A stretch of DNA of 64,000 nucleotides from Fusibacter ferrireducens (GTDB lineage: Bacteria > Bacillota > Clostridia > Peptostreptococcales > Acidaminobacteraceae): assembly GCF_015352425.1 (NCBI RefSeq), contig NZ_JADKNH010000001.1, forward strand, positions 281,278-345,277. Reading direction: 5' to 3'. Positions 17,458 to 26,920 of the stretch are shown piece by piece. The notes under the pieces were generated by a model that worked only from the letters and a program-made list of their open reading frames with translations, was not told where the DNA came from and searched no databases. A program made the position numbers and the translations under genes. Numbering within the stretch: position 1 is the stretch's first letter; every line of letters starts with the position of its first letter.

Positions 17458-20400
17458 ATGTCAAAAATCCGAATATACGAACTAGCAAAGGAATTAAATA
17501 AGTCCAATAAAGAGGTTCAAGATGCAGCAACAAAGCTGGGTTTTGAAATCAAATCTCATATGAGTACTTTAGAAGACAATGAAGTTGCAAAATTGAGGAG
17601 TAATTTTAAGCCAAAGAGTGCTTCAGATCAAGCCCAATCAAAACCAGCAGAAAAGCATCATAAAATTATTTATGATCGCACGAAAGAAGTGAAGGAAGAA
17701 GAAAATAAGAAGCATACGAAGAACTATAGTAGCGATTCCCGAAATAGAAATTATGATAATCGATCTAATGACACGAGAAATCGTACCAATGATACAAGAT
17801 CATCAAATGCTGGCAGTTCGAGTGCGTCTAGAACAACTGATAATCGAAATTATGATAATCGATCCAGAACAACTGATAATCGAAGCAGATCATATGACAA
17901 TCGATCTGGAGAGCAGAGAACCGGTGGTTATGCTCCAAATAGGAATTATGATAACCGAAATAATGATAATCGGACGTCTACGTCAAGACCTGCTGGAGAT
18001 AGAACCGCTTCAGATAACAGAAACAAAAACTATGATAATCGCAATAGAAGTTATGACAACAGACCAGCTGGAGATAGACCAAGCGGCGATAATCGATCAT
18101 ATAACAACAATAGAAGTTATGACAACAGAAACAATCCAAATAGAACGGGCGATCAGAGAACAGGTGATCAGAGAACGGGCGGTTACAATCAAAATAGAAA
18201 CTATGATAATCGTAATCGATCGTATGATAATAAGAATTCTAGCGGTACTGCTTCAGGCAACCGCGATGGCGGTTACAAACCACGAGAGGGTGGCTATAAA
18301 CCACGAGAGGGTGGATACAAGCCAAGAGAAGGTGGATACAAGCCACGTGAGGGCGGCTATAAGCCAAGAGAAGGTAGCTCGAATACGGGGTCTAGCAATA
18401 GAGGTTCCGGCAATTATCAAAGTCGTGATGGCAGAAATTCTAGTAAAAAAACAGAATCATCCATTAAATCAATCGTTTCTGAAATTCAAGAAAAGACACC
18501 AAAGAAAAAGAAACCTAAAAAAGATAAAATTGTTGTGACCTTTGATCAAGATAAATTAGAAACCAAGGCAAAAAAAGCTAAAAAATTACAAAAGGGTTCC
18601 ATGGCAGTTAAGGAAACAGATCCGAATAGAAACTTTAACTTTGGTAAAAAGACGAAGCAAAAGAAAGTAAAATACAAACAACAATTTGAAAAAGATAAAA
18701 TTGAAAAATTAGAAGAAAAGTTGGCAAAAGAAGTTCTTAAAATTGAAATGCCGATTACAGTTAAAGAGTTTGCAGAAAAAATTAACAAAGGCATTAATGA
18801 TGTGATTATGAAACTCATGGAACTGGGAACAATGGCAACGATTAATCAAGATCTAGATTTTGAAACTGCTGAGTTGCTAGCTCTTGAGTACAATATCGAA
18901 CTTGAACAAGTTGTTGTGGAAGAAGAAAATCTTGTGGAATTGTTTGAACTCGATTCTGAAGATAAGCCAGAAGAAATGATTAAACGTGCACCAGTTGTTA
19001 CTGTTATGGGACACGTCGATCACGGAAAAACATCCTTGTTGGATGCCATTAGAGATACTGGTGTGGCAGAGGGTGAAGCTGGTGGTATCACGCAACATAT
19101 TGGTGCTTCGGAAGTCATTCATAGAGGTGAAAAAATCGTATTTTTAGATACACCTGGTCATGAGGCATTTACTTCACTTCGAGCTAGAGGTGCCAAGGTT
19201 ACAGATATTGCTATTTTAGTTGTTGCAGCGGATGATGGTGTTATGCCACAAACGATTGAGGCAATTGACCATAGTAAGGCAGCTAATGTACCGATCATAG
19301 TGGCAATCAATAAAATTGATAAGCCAAATGCCAATCCAGATCGTGTTAAGCAAGAACTTGCGGATCGCGGTGTGCTCATTGAAGAATGGGGTGGCGATGT
19401 TATTGCTGTGCCAGTTTCAGCTAAAACGGGTGAGGGCCTTGACAAATTACTTGAAATGGTACTACTGGTTGCAGAAGTGCTTGAGTTGAAGGCGAATCCA
19501 AATCGTTTAGGTGTGGGTTCTGTTATAGAAGCAAAAGTGGTTAAAGGGCGTGGTACGGTTACAACGATCATTCTTGAAAAAGGTCAAATGTGCGTTGGAG
19601 ACCCTATCGTTGCAGGTGCATCTGCTGGTAAGATCAAGGCAATGTACAATGATAAAGGTAAAAAAGTTAAGAAGATTGGACCGTCTACTTCAGTTGAGAT
19701 CGACGGCTTATCTGATATTCCTCAAGCGGGAGATCAAATTTTTGTAACGCCTGATGAGAAAACAGCTAAACTGTTTGCAGATCGAAATGCGATTCAAGTT
19801 AGAGAAAAATCACTTAGCAAAAATAGTGGTCTTACTCTTGAAGAGTTATTTGAAAAAATTCAACAAGGTGAAATTAAAGATCTCAATATAATTGTCAAAG
19901 CGGATGTTCATGGTTCCGTTGAAGCTATAAAACAATCTCTTCTCAAAATTAAGAATGAAGAAGTTCGCGTCAATATTCTTCATGCGAGTGTAGGTGCAAT
20001 TTCTGAGAGTGATGTGGCATTGGCTTCAGCATCCAGTGCAATTATTATTGGATTTAATGTAAGACCTTCTGCGAATGTATCTTTCATTGCGGATCAAGAA
20101 GGCGTTAGCATAAGAACTTATAGTATTATCTATGACGCGATTAATGATGTGGAAACTGCAATGAAAGGTATGCTAAAACCTACTTTCAAAGAAGTTGTCT
20201 TAGGTAGAATCCAAGTGCGTGCAACTTTCAAAGTACCTAATGTGGGCACCATTGCAGGGGGATACGTTACAACGGGTAAAGTTACACGTAATGCTCAAGT
20301 GCGTGTTATCCGTGAAGGTATTGTTATCTTTGAAGGTAAAATTGCATCGCTTAAACGTTTTAAAGATGATGCTAAAGAGGTTAATACTGGGTATGAATGT

Positions 20401-20487
20401 GGTATAGGCCTAGAAAAATATGATGACTTGAGAGAAAATGATGAGATAGAAGCATTTGTCATGGAAGAAGTCAAAAGAGATCTTTAA
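17458..20487 (+). CDS. infB: Translation initiation factor IF-2 with long YDNR/GGYKPRE low-complexity region
   Basis: IF-2 (1009 residues) delivers initiator tRNA to the 30S subunit. Residues 1-55 form an IF2_N domain (IRIYELAKELNKSNKEV). Residues about 85-320 are a disordered Asn-, Arg-, Tyr-, Ser- and Asp-rich tract with many NYDNR/SYDNR repeats, then five tandem GGYKPRE units at residues 271-305. A second IF2_N domain lies near 425-480. The GTPase P-loop GHVDHGKT is at 518-525, with DTPGHEAF and NKIDKP following. Beta-barrel and C-terminal fMet-tRNA domains are complete. The insert is unusual in composition for this family. The ATG has GGAGGTGA upstream. Confidence 0.97.
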   Translation: MSKIRIYELAKELNKSNKEVQDAATKLGFEIKSHMSTLEDNEVAKLRSNFKPKSASDQAQSKPAEKHHKIIYDRTKEVKEEENKKHTKNYSSDSRNRNYDNRSNDTRNRTNDTRSSNAGSSSASRTTDNRNYDNRSRTTDNRSRSYDNRSGEQRTGGYAPNRNYDNRNNDNRTSTSRPAGDRTASDNRNKNYDNRNRSYDNRPAGDRPSGDNRSYNNNRSYDNRNNPNRTGDQRTGDQRTGGYNQNRNYDNRNRSYDNKNSSGTASGNRDGGYKPREGGYKPREGGYKPREGGYKPREGGYKPREGSSNTGSSNRGSGNYQSRDGRNSSKKTESSIKSIVSEIQEKTPKKKKPKKDKIVVTFDQDKLETKAKKAKKLQKGSMAVKETDPNRNFNFGKKTKQKKVKYKQQFEKDKIEKLEEKLAKEVLKIEMPITVKEFAEKINKGINDVIMKLMELGTMATINQDLDFETAELLALEYNIELEQVVVEEENLVELFELDSEDKPEEMIKRAPVVTVMGHVDHGKTSLLDAIRDTGVAEGEAGGITQHIGASEVIHRGEKIVFLDTPGHEAFTSLRARGAKVTDIAILVVAADDGVMPQTIEAIDHSKAANVPIIVAINKIDKPNANPDRVKQELADRGVLIEEWGGDVIAVPVSAKTGEGLDKLLEMVLLVAEVLELKANPNRLGVGSVIEAKVVKGRGTVTTIILEKGQMCVGDPIVAGASAGKIKAMYNDKGKKVKKIGPSTSVEIDGLSDIPQAGDQIFVTPDEKTAKLFADRNAIQVREKSLSKNSGLTLEELFEKIQQGEIKDLNIIVKADVHGSVEAIKQSLLKIKNEEVRVNILHASVGAISESDVALASASSAIIIGFNVRPSANVSFIADQEGVSIRTYSIIYDAINDVETAMKGMLKPTFKEVVLGRIQVRATFKVPNVGTIAGGYVTTGKVTRNAQVRVIREGIVIFEGKIASLKRFKDDAKEVNTGYECGIGLEKYDDLRENDEIEAFVMEEVKRDL

Positions 20488-20518
20488 AAGTCAACTCAAT
20501 TATGAGTGTACTAAGAAT

Positions 20519-20546
20519 AGGCCATCAGTATCTGATGGTCTGTTCT
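20519..20546 (+). terminator. Weak hairpin between infB and rbfA
   Basis: GGCCATCAG pairs with CTGATGGTC (one G-T pair) around a TAT loop and is followed by TGTTCTATAA. The T run is poor, so partial attenuation or an RNA-processing site is more likely than full termination. Confidence 0.45.
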
Positions 20547-20576
20547 ATAAACACAGAAGAGAAAGAGGGTGTTTAT

Positions 20577-20999
20577 ATGTCTATATCAAGAAATAAACGC
20601 ATAAACGAAGAAATAAAAAAAATTGTAAGTCACATTATTATGTTTGAACTTAAAGATCCTAGGGTATCAAAACTTGCATCTGTAACCTATGTGGATGTAA
20701 CCAATGATCTTAGATATGCAACGATTTATATCAGTGTATTTGATCCAAATCACAACACTCAGCAGACCATTGATGGCCTTAATAGTGCTAAAGGATTCAT
20801 TCGAAAAGAAATTGGGAAAGGTGTCAAATTAAGATATACACCTGAACCTATTTTTAAACAGGATGTTTCCATTGAACATGGTATGCATATAAATGAAATA
20901 ATTGGTTCGCTCAATATAAAAAAAGATGAAGTTGCAGATGACGAAGCTGCTTTGGATGCGCTAGACGATGACGATGAAAACGAAAATGATGAAGAATAA
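20577..20999 (+). CDS. rbfA: Ribosome-binding factor A
   Basis: RbfA (140 residues) binds the 30S subunit late in maturation and helps 16S rRNA 5' end processing. The KH-like fold shows RINEEIKKIVSHIIMFELKD, VTYVDVTNDLRYATIYISVF and LRYTPEPIFKQD. A very acidic C-terminal tail (ALDALDDDDENENDEE) extends beyond the core. The ATG at 20577 is chosen because it is preceded by AGAGGGTG and matches the family N-terminus (MSISRNKRINEEI); an upstream in-frame start at 20502 would add residues encoded by the hairpin. Confidence 0.94.
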   Translation: MSISRNKRINEEIKKIVSHIIMFELKDPRVSKLASVTYVDVTNDLRYATIYISVFDPNHNTQQTIDGLNSAKGFIRKEIGKGVKLRYTPEPIFKQDVSIEHGMHINEIIGSLNIKKDEVADDEAALDALDDDDENENDEE

Positions 21000-21014
21000 T
21001 TAGAGGAATTTATA

Positions 21015-21992
21015 ATGAATACAAAATTTGAGGCCTTAAAAAATCATATAATTGATTCTAATGTCAATACAATTTTGATTTTTCCTCATGTACTTCCTGA
21101 TGGTGATACTTTGGGTTCAGCAATAGGGGTATATCGTTTAATTAGAGACTTTAATAAAACTGGGTATATTGTCTTAGATGATGATATACCTTCAAATTTA
21201 TCGTTTCTATTTGAGGCAAATAGAGATATTGTTATTTCATTGGAAAAAGCAAAAAAAATGGCATATGAGCTCATTATAGTTGTAGATACAGGTGAGCCTA
21301 AGCTGATCGGCGACAGAACGGCACTTATATCCTCCAATATACCAACGATCAATATTGATCATCACATCACCAATCAAGATTATGCGCATTTAAATATAGT
21401 GGAACCAGAGGCTTCATCTACTGGGGAGCTCGTTTATAAAATATTAGATTATTTAAAAGTAGAGATAGATGTGTTTACAGCGCAAGGCCTTTATGCCGCC
21501 ATCGTCACAGATACAGGCAGCTTTAGATATTCAAATACACGACCATATACATTTGAAGTCTGCAAATCGCTTGTGGAAAAAGGTTTTGATTTTAATCGAC
21601 TCAATGTGGAAATTTTTCAGAATAAGTCTTTTGAAAAATTGTTATTACTCAACAAGATTTTTGACACCTTATCACTTCACTTTGATGGAAAATGTGCAAT
21701 TGTCAAACTCTCAGAGTCGTTAAAAAATCAATTGGCACTTGAAGTATATGATACAGATGGTGTTGTTGAATATGTAAGAGATATTAAAGGTGTAGAAGTG
21801 GTTGTCTTTATAAAGCATATGGTGGACAATGAACATAAAATCTCTATGCGCTCTAAAAATAACTTTGATGTGAGCCGAGTTGCAGTTGCGTTAGGGGGAG
21901 GCGGTCATAAAAAAGCCGCTGGTTTTAAAGCCTTTAAAAGTGACTATGAGATTGAAAGTGCAATTCTTAAAATGATAGGAGAGTCCATATAA
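21015..21992 (+). CDS. nrnA: DHH-family oligoribonuclease NrnA
   Basis: A bifunctional nanoRNase/pAp phosphatase family protein of 325 residues with DHH and DHHA1 domains. Metal-site motifs are VLPDGDTLGSAIG near residue 25, VVDTGEPKLIGD, the DHH signature INIDHHITNQDYAH and the DHHA1 glycine motif GGGGHKKAAGF near residue 297. Such enzymes degrade two- to five-nucleotide RNA fragments and pAp. The rbfA-nrnA-truB-ribF order is a conserved Firmicutes arrangement. Its stop overlaps the truB start by one base. Confidence 0.95.
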   Translation: MNTKFEALKNHIIDSNVNTILIFPHVLPDGDTLGSAIGVYRLIRDFNKTGYIVLDDDIPSNLSFLFEANRDIVISLEKAKKMAYELIIVVDTGEPKLIGDRTALISSNIPTINIDHHITNQDYAHLNIVEPEASSTGELVYKILDYLKVEIDVFTAQGLYAAIVTDTGSFRYSNTRPYTFEVCKSLVEKGFDFNRLNVEIFQNKSFEKLLLLNKIFDTLSLHFDGKCAIVKLSESLKNQLALEVYDTDGVVEYVRDIKGVEVVVFIKHMVDNEHKISMRSKNNFDVSRVAVALGGGGHKKAAGFKAFKSDYEIESAILKMIGESI

Positions 21993-22891
21993 TGCTTCAT
22001 GAATTAAATGGGATTATTGTTATTGATAAACCTAAAGAGATGACTTCTCACGATGTTGTTGCGATTTTAAGGAAGAAATTGAAGACTAAGAAAATAGGTC
22101 ATACAGGGACTTTAGATCCTATGGCGACAGGTGTTTTGCCAATTTGTATTGGTCGTGCCACTAAAATTGTGGATTTTCTTCTTGAAAATGCAAAAGGATA
22201 CCATTGTGAAATGTGTCTGGGTTCTGCCACAGATACACAAGATCGATGGGGAACAGTGACGCATCAAGTAGAAGATCCTAATTTTCAAATCGAACCCTCA
22301 GAAATTGTAAATGTAATTCAAAGTTTTATAGGTGAAATTGATCAAATGCCACCTATGTATAGTGCACTAAAAGTTAATGGTGAGAAATTGGTCGATCTCG
22401 CTCGAAAGGGGATCGTTGTTGAGCGAGAAACGCGGAAGAGAACAATTCACAGCATAAAAAATATAAATGTCAGACAACATACAATAGACTTTAATGTAGT
22501 TTGCTCTAAGGGGACTTACATCAGGACGTTGTGTCATGACATCGGACTTAAACTAGGGTGCTATGCGCATATGACGGAACTTAGAAGAACGATGTCTGAC
22601 CCCTTTAATTTTGAGAGAGCCGTGGCTATAGACGACGTCAATCTCGAGAAGATATCTGAACATTTAGTATCCATAGAAGATGCACTTTCATTTATGGAAA
22701 GTATCGTATTACCAGATTTGCCAAAGTACCATAAATGGATTCAAAATGGCGTTAGGATTCAATTGGATTCGTTTAAAAGTCAGAATCAATTGAAAAATAC
22801 AAAAAAGTTTTATAGAATATACGTAGGTCATACCTTTTATGGTATCGCTGAAAATACAGATAAGGGATTGTTCATGAAGAAACTATTATGA
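21992..22891 (+). CDS. truB: tRNA pseudouridine(55) synthase
   Basis: TruB (299 residues) makes pseudouridine 55 in the T loop of tRNAs. Seen are GIIVIDKPKEMTSHDVV, the catalytic motif GHTGTLDPMATGVLPI with the nucleophilic Asp, MPPMYSALKVNGEKL, and CSKGTYIRTLCHDIG. The ATG overlaps the nrnA stop (ATAATG), so the genes are translationally coupled, with AGGAGAG upstream. Confidence 0.96.
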   Translation: MLHELNGIIVIDKPKEMTSHDVVAILRKKLKTKKIGHTGTLDPMATGVLPICIGRATKIVDFLLENAKGYHCEMCLGSATDTQDRWGTVTHQVEDPNFQIEPSEIVNVIQSFIGEIDQMPPMYSALKVNGEKLVDLARKGIVVERETRKRTIHSIKNINVRQHTIDFNVVCSKGTYIRTLCHDIGLKLGCYAHMTELRRTMSDPFNFERAVAIDDVNLEKISEHLVSIEDALSFMESIVLPDLPKYHKWIQNGVRIQLDSFKSQNQLKNTKKFYRIYVGHTFYGIAENTDKGLFMKKLL

Positions 22892-22922
22892 GTGAGACAA
22901 TCGTTAAAGAATAGGTGCTTTT

Positions 22923-23861
22923 ATGAAGATTTATTTTGAACTTGAGGAAATTGATGTACAAGGACAGGCTACTTCAGTGGCGCTTGGAACATTTGATGGT
23001 TTACACATTGGACACATGGAAGTTTTAAGCGAAATGAAGAAGACCGCTGAAAGTAAAGGGTTAAAAACTTTTGTCTACACTTTTTCAAATCATCCAAGAG
23101 AGGTTTTAACACCGAATAATGTACCGCCGAAGATTATGGATGTCGATGAAAAGACTCAAATCTTTACGCGATTTGGATTAGATTACTTGTCTTTGATAAA
23201 ATTTGATGAGGAGCAATTAAAAATAGAACCAGAAGATTTTATTAAGGATGTACTCATTGGAAAACTTAACATGAAACATCTCACAGTGGGCTATGATTAT
23301 CGTTTTGGTAGAAAGGCTAGGGGTGATGTCAACATGCTCATGGCGTTTTCTGAGACGTATGGTTATACTTATGAGATTGTTAAACCCATCATGAAAAATG
23401 AAATTAGAATTTCGTCTACGTTGATTCGCGAGTTGTTGCTTGACGGCAAAATTGTGGAGGCTAATTTTTATCTTGGCAGAAAACATTTTGTAAAGGGTAC
23501 TGTTGTTGAAGGTAAAAAGCTTGGCAAGACAATTGGTGTCCCCACAGCAAATCTAAGAATTAAGGAAAATATCAGTACGATTAAATCAGGCGTTTATATT
23601 ACAGAGACGGTTCATAAGGGGACCACATATAAAAGTGTCACCAATGTGGGGTATAATCCTACTTTTAATCAAATTGGACTGAACATGGAAACATACATCT
23701 TTGATTTTGATCAAATTCTATACGGTGAACAAATAGAGGTCCATTTTATCAAGCGACTTAGAGATGAAATGAAGTTTGAGTCTGTGGATGAATTGATTGT
23801 AAAGATGCAAAGTGACTTAAAAAAAGCGCGTGATTATTTCGCAACGCACTTGCCAAAATAG
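22923..23861 (+). CDS. ribF: Bifunctional riboflavin kinase/FAD synthetase
   Basis: RibF (312 residues) converts riboflavin to FMN and FAD. The N-terminal nucleotidyltransferase domain shows ALGTFDGLHIGHMEVL and, later, ISSTLIRELLLDG. The C-terminal kinase domain starts near residue 190 and has GKTIGVPTANLRI and TNVGYNPTF. It ends the rimP-ribF operon; the promoter of rpsO overlaps its last codons. Confidence 0.95.
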   Translation: MKIYFELEEIDVQGQATSVALGTFDGLHIGHMEVLSEMKKTAESKGLKTFVYTFSNHPREVLTPNNVPPKIMDVDEKTQIFTRFGLDYLSLIKFDEEQLKIEPEDFIKDVLIGKLNMKHLTVGYDYRFGRKARGDVNMLMAFSETYGYTYEIVKPIMKNEIRISSTLIRELLLDGKIVEANFYLGRKHFVKGTVVEGKKLGKTIGVPTANLRIKENISTIKSGVYITETVHKGTTYKSVTNVGYNPTFNQIGLNMETYIFDFDQILYGEQIEVHFIKRLRDEMKFESVDELIVKMQSDLKKARDYFATHLPK

Positions 23862-23878
23862 TCAAGTAGTGATATAAT
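23850..23878 (+). promoter_or_regulatory. Promoter of rpsO
   Basis: TTGCCA (23850-23855) and TATAAT (23873-23878) have a 17-base spacing. The -35 box overlaps the end of ribF. Confidence 0.75.
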
Positions 23879-23883
23879 CGTAA

Positions 23884-23958
23884 CGTTGTACGCCGCTTGC
23901 TCTGTTGCTCGAGACTCCGACGACTACATAGCTTGTGGGTAAATTATGAAATGGAGGC
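23884..23958 (+). promoter_or_regulatory. rpsO leader, candidate S15-binding region
   Basis: The roughly 75-base leader is locally GC-rich compared with its surroundings. It contains pairing options such as GTTGT (near 23885) with ACGAC (near 23920) and GCTC with GAG around the middle. Autoregulatory S15 leaders are known in Firmicutes; the exact fold cannot be decided here, so this is a position-based suggestion. Confidence 0.35.
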
Positions 23959-23965
23959 ATGAATT

Positions 23966-24232
23966 ATGATTACAAAGGAAAAAAAGCAAGAAATTATTGA
24001 GAAGTTTAAAACGCATCCAACGGATACTGGTTCTCCAGAAGTCCAAATTGCACTTTTAACTTTCAGAATCAATGATTTAAATGAGCATTTAAAAGCTCAT
24101 AAGAAAGATCATCATTCAAGAAGAGGTCTTTTAAAAATGGTAGGACAAAGAAGAAACTTTTTGACTTACTTAAAAGACAATAATCTTGATAAATACAGAA
24201 GCTTAATTCAAGAATTAGGATTAAGAAAATAG
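23966..24232 (+). CDS. rpsO: 30S ribosomal protein S15
   Basis: S15 (88 residues, standard length) binds the three-way junction of 16S rRNA. Seen are [50 protein letters not shown] and the C-terminal [12 protein letters not shown]. The ATG has ATGGAGGC upstream. It is monocistronic between its own promoter and terminator and is followed by pnp, as in many bacteria. Confidence 0.98.
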   Translation: MITKEKKQEIIEKFKTHPTDTGSPEVQIALLTFRINDLNEHLKAHKKDHHSRRGLLKMVGQRRNFLTYLKDNNLDKYRSLIQELGLRK

Positions 24233-24241
24233 TATGAGATA

Positions 24242-24271
24242 AAGATAGATTGTATAATCTATCTTTTTTTT
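24242..24271 (+). terminator. Intrinsic terminator of rpsO
   Basis: AAGATAGATT and AATCTATCTT form a perfect 10-base stem around GTAT, followed by a run of T. Confidence 0.92.
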
Positions 24272-24273
24272 TA

Positions 24274-24375
24274 AACAGCAAGATTTGAGCCGAAAGCTGT
24301 GATGAGGAATGTTCACCCTCAAACAGCGTCAGCGAGAATCGTTTCGAGACATCGAAGGGTGACTCGAATGTTGTT
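24274..24375. repeat. Intergenic repeat family B, long form, copy 1
   Basis: One copy running from AACAGCAAGATTTGAG to CTCGAATGTTGTT, with the internal long-form segment TGAGGAATGTTCACCCTCA. Relative to other copies it has several substitutions (GAGAATCGTTTCGAG instead of GAAAATCGTTTTGAG). It lies immediately after the rpsO terminator. A short open frame across it (from 24299) is not credible as a gene. Confidence 0.85.
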
Positions 24376-24540
24376 AGAACGAGATTATTGTTTTAAAAAC
24401 AAGTTATTGCGGTGCTTAACGTATACAATTAAAAATTGTGGAGCACATTCAATCGAGTATTTGAACGTGGATGATTTAACACTTTATATTTATGTTTTTA
24501 TTTAGTATAATGTAGAGAGTAAGTCATTTGACTAAAAACG
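24376..24540. other. Intergenic spacer with pnp promoter candidate
   Basis: This stretch has no convincing gene. A hairpin ACAATT/AATTGT extended by GTGCT/AGCAC lies near 24412-24446. TATAAT at 24506-24511 is the likely pnp -10 box; only a poor -35 (TTTATA) is present. Confidence 0.45.
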
Positions 24541-24637
24541 TTATCCGAGAATTTATCTTAAAATCCTACTTATTTGAAGTGAGCATTCATTTTTTGAGCG
24601 TTGATTTGAAATAAGTAGGATAAATTCTGTGAGATAA
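24541..24637 (+). promoter_or_regulatory. Long pnp leader hairpin
   Basis: ATCCTACTTATTT (24563-24575) pairs with AAATAAGTAGGA(T) (24609-24621), AGAATTTA (24548-24555) with TAAATTCT (24621-24628), and TTATC (24541-24545) with GATAA (24633-24637). The left arm carries a bulge of about 7 bases. It lies directly before the pnp ribosome-binding site. In enterobacteria a pnp leader stem is cut by RNase III and controls PNPase by feedback; a parallel here is inference. Confidence 0.7.
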
Positions 24638-24659
24638 TGTCAAATTATTAGGAGGCATT

Positions 24660-26759
24660 ATGATTAAAGAAGTAAGTGTTTTTGAAAAAGAAATTGCAGG
24701 AAGACCCTTTAAAGTGGAAATAGGAAAAATGGGTAACCTAGCAAATGGTTCAGCGATTGTGAGCTATGGAGAAACGGTTGTGCTCATCACTGCTGTGGCA
24801 TCCAAAAAACCTAGAGCGGGTATTGATTTCTTTCCACTCAGTGTTGAGTTTGAGGAAAAATTATATTCTGTTGGTAAAATACCAGGTGGGTTTATTAAAA
24901 GAGAAGGTAGACCTTCAGAAAGAGCTGTTTTAACAGCGCGAATGATTGATAGACCTATTCGTCCGCTTTTTCCTGATGGCATGAAGAATGATGTTCAGGT
25001 AACTGCGACTGTATTATCTGTAGATCAAGACTGTACGCCAGATACAGTGGCGATGAATGGTGCGTCAATTGCACTTGGCGTTTCAGATATTCCGTTCAAT
25101 GGTCCTGCTGCTGCTGTTATTGTAGGCTATGTAGATGGCAAATTGGTCATCAATCCAACCGTAGAAGAAGCGGAAAGATCAAGATTACATCTTGTGGTTT
25201 CCGGAACCAAAGAAGCAGTGGTTATGGTTGAAGCAGGCGCTGATATCTTACCAGAAGATATTGTGCTTGAAGCTATTATGTTTGGTCATGAAACGATTAA
25301 AGAAATTTGTGAATTTATTGAAATGATCAATAAAGAAGTGGGCAAGCCTAAATTTGAAATTATAATTCCAGAAGTGGATCACGCCTATGTAAGTGAGATA
25401 TATGATTTTCTAGCAGAGAGAATGGATAAAGCGGTTAGAATTCACGATAAACATGAGCGCAACGATGCTTTAGATGAACTAAAAGATGAGATGATTGCAC
25501 ACTTTGAAGAAGCGCATCCAGATGATACGGACTTCTTAAAAGAACAATTTAAAGCCATTGAGAAAAATATTGTCAGAAAAATGATTACAAATGAGGGTGT
25601 TAGACCTGATGGCAGAGGGATCAAAGATATTCGTCCGATTTCAAGCGAAGTGGGCTTATTGCCAAGAACACATGGCTCTGGACTCTTTACAAGAGGGTTG
25701 ACGCAGGCCCTTTCAATTACGACTTTGGGTGCTCTTGGAGAAGCTCAACGCATTGATGGACTGGGCCTAGAAGAGACCAAGAGATATATGCATCATTATA
25801 ATTTCCCACCATTTTCAGTGGGTGAGACAGGCATCAATAGGGTTAACAGAAGAGCGATAGGCCATGGGGCATTAGGCGAGAGAGCCTTAATACCTGTATT
25901 GCCATCTGAAGAAGATTTTCCTTATGCAATCAGAGTTGTATCTGAAGTCGTCACTTGTAATGGATCGAGTTCACAAGCGAGTATCTGTGGCAGCACGTTA
26001 TCCTTGCTAGATGCTGGTGTGCCAATAAAAGATTCTGTTGCAGGTATTGCTATGGGATTGATTCAAGAAGAGGGTAAAATTTCGATCTTGACAGATATTC
26101 AAGGCATGGAAGACGCGCTTGGCGATATGGATTTCAAGGTAGCTGGTACTAAAGAAGGTATTACGGCACTTCAAATGGATATTAAAGTAGATGGTCTTGA
26201 TAAAGCTTTACTAGAAAATGCGCTTGCTCAAGCAAGAGAAGGTCGTCTTTTCATCTTGGGTAAAATGGCTGAAGTGATCACAACGCCGAATCCTGAACTT
26301 TCAAAATATGCACCGAGAGTATTTAGCATTAAGATTAATCCAGATAAGATCAGAGACGTTATTGGACCAGGTGGTAAAGTGATTCAAAGAATCACTGCTG
26401 AACACAATGTAAAAATTGATATTTCAGATGATGGTTCGGTACTTATTACTGCGAATGATGGTATTGGTGGCGAAAATGCGCTTGCTGAAATCGAAGGCAT
26501 CACTAAAGATCCAGTGGTCGGCGCTGTGTTCAAGGGCAAGGTAACTCGATTGATGAAATTCGGTGTGTTCGTAGATTTGGGCTTTGGCAAAGAAGGTTTA
26601 TGCCATATTTCTCAAATTGACACAAAACGTATTGCTAAAGTAGAAGATGTCTTAAACATTGGCGACGAAGTCACTGTTAAAATCATTGAGATCGATGATC
26701 AGGGCAGAATTAACTTATCTCGAAAAGTCTTATTGGAAGCAAATAAAACTGAAGCATAG
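24660..26759 (+). CDS. pnp: Polyribonucleotide nucleotidyltransferase
   Basis: PNPase (699 residues) degrades RNA 3' to 5' phosphorolytically. In order: first RNase PH domain ([19 protein letters not shown]), helical linker, second RNase PH domain ([20 protein letters not shown] and [20 protein letters not shown]), KH domain ([19 protein letters not shown]) and S1 domain ([20 protein letters not shown]). The length is standard. AGGAGGC precedes the ATG. It is transcribed apart from rpsO, with its own structured leader. Confidence 0.98.
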   Translation: MIKEVSVFEKEIAGRPFKVEIGKMGNLANGSAIVSYGETVVLITAVASKKPRAGIDFFPLSVEFEEKLYSVGKIPGGFIKREGRPSERAVLTARMIDRPIRPLFPDGMKNDVQVTATVLSVDQDCTPDTVAMNGASIALGVSDIPFNGPAAAVIVGYVDGKLVINPTVEEAERSRLHLVVSGTKEAVVMVEAGADILPEDIVLEAIMFGHETIKEICEFIEMINKEVGKPKFEIIIPEVDHAYVSEIYDFLAERMDKAVRIHDKHERNDALDELKDEMIAHFEEAHPDDTDFLKEQFKAIEKNIVRKMITNEGVRPDGRGIKDIRPISSEVGLLPRTHGSGLFTRGLTQALSITTLGALGEAQRIDGLGLEETKRYMHHYNFPPFSVGETGINRVNRRAIGHGALGERALIPVLPSEEDFPYAIRVVSEVVTCNGSSSQASICGSTLSLLDAGVPIKDSVAGIAMGLIQEEGKISILTDIQGMEDALGDMDFKVAGTKEGITALQMDIKVDGLDKALLENALAQAREGRLFILGKMAEVITTPNPELSKYAPRVFSIKINPDKIRDVIGPGGKVIQRITAEHNVKIDISDDGSVLITANDGIGGENALAEIEGITKDPVVGAVFKGKVTRLMKFGVFVDLGFGKEGLCHISQIDTKRIAKVEDVLNIGDEVTVKIIEIDDQGRINLSRKVLLEANKTEA

Positions 26760-26787
26760 ATTATAATATTTTCATAAGCAAAGAAAT

Positions 26788-26826
26788 AAAGATAATATTT
26801 GCCTTGGTGCAAGTATTATCTTTATT
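26788..26826 (+). terminator. Intrinsic terminator after pnp
   Basis: AAAGATAATATTTGC and GCAAGTATTATCTTT form a 15-base stem with one wobble pair around CTTGGT. The T run after it is short (TTTATTAAT), so termination may be partial. Confidence 0.65.
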
Positions 26827-26920
26827 AATGTTCTATCATTGACTTTATGAGCTGATCGTTTTCACTTATGAATGCCATCGGCGAAAATTATAAACAGATA
26901 TGAAAAAAGAGGTGGCAGTT

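Noticed and set aside
17753..18538. 261-codon frame inside infB in another frame
   Set aside because: It is a by-product of the repetitive Asn/Asp/Arg codons in the IF-2 low-complexity region.
24299..24505. 68-codon plus-strand frame after rpsO
   Set aside because: It begins inside a repeat copy and runs into the pnp promoter region; there is no ribosome-binding site.
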